Source: Staphylothermus sp.
GTDB lineage: Archaea; Thermoproteota; Thermoprotei_A; Sulfolobales; Desulfurococcaceae
Length of the DNA: 6,405 bases
Direction of reading: 5' to 3'
NCBI GenBank assembly: GCA_021159785.1
Contig: JAGHDU010000129.1
Span: 1 to 6,405, forward strand
How positions within the stretch are numbered: the stretch's first letter is position 1; every line of letters begins with the position of its first letter. Of this stretch, positions 5,583-6,405 are shown piece after piece. The position numbers and the translations under genes were made by a program. Below the pieces are notes generated by a model. That model had not been told where the DNA came from, searched no databases, and saw nothing but the letters and a program-made list of their open reading frames with translations.

Positions 5583-5671
5583 ATTTCTACCTCTATCATT
5601 CAATACACAACACTACGAAGACAATCATACAAATATTAAACAATGATTTCCAAGAAGTGATATTTTATTAG

Positions 5672-5780
5672 TGGGGCCGCGGGGATTTGAACCCCGGGTC
5701 ACGGGGGCCCAATTCGGGCACTAGGTCCTTGTGCGGAGCCTAGTGTGCCCCGCATCCTAGCCAGGCTAGACTACGGCCCC
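5672..5780 (-). tRNA. tRNA-Pro (anticodon TGG), with non-canonical intron
   Basis: The minus strand gives acceptor GGGGCCG/CGGCCCC, discriminator A (5672), D stem GTCT/GGAT with two wobble pairs, anticodon stem CGGGG/CCCCG, variable TGACC and T arm CGGGG-TTCAAAT-CCCCG. Read straight through, the anticodon loop has no U33. A 34-nt intron (5713-5746) between positions 32 and 33 restores the loop CUUGGGC, with U33, anticodon UGG and G37, which means proline. The acceptor stem also fits archaeal tRNA-Pro. The splice motif is CGGG pairing with CCCG, flanked by bulges GCA and AAT, topped by a 7-bp intron helix (CACTAGG/CCTAGTG). A TATA box ATTTAAAC lies at 5798-5805. CCA is not encoded. Spliced length is 75 nt. 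Confidence 0.93.
5713..5746 (-). other. Intron of tRNA-Pro between positions 32 and 33
   Basis: A 34-nt intron placed by its bulge-helix-bulge: central helix CGGG (5752-5749) with CCCG (5718-5715), bulge GC^A on the 5' side and AA^T on the 3' side. The intron folds as a 7-bp hairpin, extended by three pairs past a bulged C. The lower flanking helix is absent, so this is a relaxed motif. Confidence 0.85.
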
Positions 5781-5867
5781 TTTCTTTCACTTCATAGATT
5801 TAAACATGTAACCCTTTTAAAACTCTTTGTCTTCTTTCCTAGAACATACAAAAGTTAGGGAAAGAGG

Positions 5868-5977
5868 TGCCGCCGCCGGGATTTGAACCCGGGACAACCG
5901 GATCTCCCCTGGGATCGACTTCGGACCCGTGGTGTCCCGTATGAGTCCGGCGCTCTGCCAGGCTGAGCTACGGCGGC
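5868..5977 (-). tRNA. tRNA-Met (CAT, elongator type), with intron
   Basis: The minus strand folds with acceptor GCCGCCG/CGGCGGC, discriminator A (5868), D stem GCTC/GAGC, anticodon stem CCGGA/TCCGG, variable TTGTC and T arm CCGGG-TTCAAAT-CCCGG. The 36-nt intron (5904-5939) after position 37 leaves the loop CUCAUAA, anticodon CAU. It is not the initiator, which starts with A1 and has a GGG/CCC anticodon stem. Elongator Met is more likely than the modified Ile(CAU) tRNA, because the stem and loop CCGGA-CUCAUAA-UCCGG are typical of archaeal elongator Met. A TATA box AATTTATAAG lies at about 6004-6013. CCA is not encoded. Spliced length is 74 nt. Confidence 0.92.
5904..5939 (-). other. Intron of tRNA-Met (position 37/38)
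   Basis: A 36-nt intron at the canonical site. The central helix pairs loop bases CUC with GGG but has an A-G mismatch as its fourth pair, and an extra A interrupts the next helix (GGGA/TCCC). The bulge-helix-bulge is therefore relaxed. Other cut positions would give CAA, CGA or GGA anticodons on a short-variable tRNA, which fit less well. Confidence 0.75.
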
Positions 5978-6031
5978 TTCATTTTTGAATTATTTATGGC
6001 TGGCTTATAAATTTTGTAATCGATTGTTATA

Positions 6032-6232
6032 TTAGGAAATTACAATTACTTCTTCTTCGTACTCCTCTATTTGTTTATCTTTCTTTTCCTCTAATTTTTC
6101 TAGTAAGTAAATGTACTTTTCTACAGCCATTCTGATAAATTCACTTCGGGTTAAACCTAGCTCTGCCGAATATCTATCAATTTTCTCCAAAAGTTTTTCG
6201 TCTGCTTTAAAAGATATAACTCTTAATGGCAT
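6032..6232 (-). CDS. Ribbon-helix-helix (CopG/MetJ-type) transcriptional regulator
   Basis: The 66-residue protein has the ribbon-helix-helix layout: a beta strand RVISFKA (about 4-10) that would enter the DNA groove in the dimer, helix A EKLLEKIDRYSAELG (12-26), a turn, and helix B RSEFIRMAVEKYIYLLEKLEE (29-49). It ends in a highly charged tail rich in K and E, then EEVIVIS. Such proteins bind short palindromes as dimers and often repress their own genes; the target here is unknown. The ATG follows a clear ribosome binding site AGGTGAT (6244-6238) by five bases. It stands alone between tRNA-Met and a divergent tRNA, and no toxin partner is encoded next to it, so I would not call it an antitoxin. 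Confidence 0.88.
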   Translation of the reverse strand: MPLRVISFKADEKLLEKIDRYSAELGLTRSEFIRMAVEKYIYLLEKLEEKKDKQIEEYEEEVIVIS

Positions 6233-6254
6233 TTTGCATCACCTATTACTAATG

Positions 6255-6272
6255 ATAACATGTTATTAAAAT
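6255..6272 (-). promoter_or_regulatory. Promoter with overlapping palindrome before the ribbon-helix-helix gene
   Basis: ATAACATGTTAT (6255-6266) is a perfect 12-bp palindrome. It overlaps the AT-rich box that reads ATTTTAATA on the minus strand (about 6264-6272), the likely TATA element. A further TGTTAT half-site lies 16 bp away at 6277-6282. The position suits autorepression by the gene's own product. Confidence 0.45.
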
Positions 6273-6382
6273 GTATTGTTATGAGGAATACAATACTAGA
6301 TCGATTATAGAGGGGTAACCGAAAGTATCGATTCAATTGGAATAAAACCTATTAAGATGAAAAATCTTTAAACTATTCCTGA

Positions 6383-6405
6383 GGGCCCGTAGCCTAGCCA
6401 GGATA
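6383..6405 (+). tRNA. tRNA, 5' end (partial, probably Arg)
   Basis: GGGCCCG-TA-GCCT-AGCCAGGATA is a typical tRNA 5' half: 7-nt acceptor strand, TA at positions 8-9, D-stem strand GCCT and a D loop with the GG pair. It is cut off by the window edge. The acceptor and D arm resemble archaeal tRNA-Arg, but the anticodon is not visible. A TATA-like TATTAAGA lies near 6350-6357. Confidence 0.8.

Noticed and set aside
5868..5977. Initiator tRNA-Met
   Set aside because: The acceptor begins GCCGCCG rather than with A1, and the anticodon stem lacks the three G-C pairs of initiator tRNAs. Elongator Met fits better.
6032..6232. Antitoxin of a toxin-antitoxin pair
   Set aside because: The ribbon-helix-helix protein has no adjacent co-directional small gene; its neighbours on both sides are tRNA genes.

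Overview
The window looks like chromosomal DNA from a hyperthermophilic crenarchaeon, probably of the Desulfurococcales and Staphylothermus-like (genus is an inference). The grounds are AT-rich intergenic and coding DNA with GC-rich islands only at RNA genes, an archaeal 16S rRNA 5' end, TATA-type promoters, GGTG-type ribosome binding sites, tRNA genes with bulge-helix-bulge introns and no encoded CCA, and an archaeal-type cofactor-independent phosphoglycerate mutase.

Layout from left to right. Positions 1-63 are the 5' end of 16S rRNA on the minus strand. Its roughly 280-nt leader follows, with four stable hairpins and three copies of a 7-nt motif, and then its AT-rich promoter at about 361-399. 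At 453-560 there is an isolated GC-rich block with nested perfect inverted repeats that no protein explains; I regard it as a candidate structured RNA. A 61-residue two-helix membrane protein (742-927, +) is followed by an intron-containing tRNA-Thr(GGT) on the minus strand. The stretch 1144-1498 (minus) holds a decayed protein gene readable only through two frame changes. Two plus-strand metabolic genes follow: a HAD-family phosphatase of the archaeal phosphoglycolate phosphatase type (1622-2341) and apgM (2474-3754), the glycolytic/gluconeogenic phosphoglycerate mutase.

On the minus strand, 3988-5512 is a resistance-type module. It holds an ArsR-family repressor gene and, upstream of it, an Acr3-type arsenite efflux permease gene broken by a frame change, apparently with a small internal deletion. 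The permease promoter still carries a symmetric array of four TGAA/TTCA half-sites, placed where a repressor would block transcription. Next come tRNA-Pro(TGG), with a non-canonical intron between positions 32 and 33, and tRNA-Met(CAT), with an intron at 37/38. A 66-residue ribbon-helix-helix regulator follows, with a palindrome over its TATA box. The first 23 nt of a plus-strand tRNA, probably Arg, lie at the right edge.

I see no evident new defence or mobile system. The items most worth a second look are the GC-rich island at 453-560, the broken acr3 gene with its intact-looking operator, the unconventional start region of the ArsR gene, and the position of the tRNA-Pro intron.
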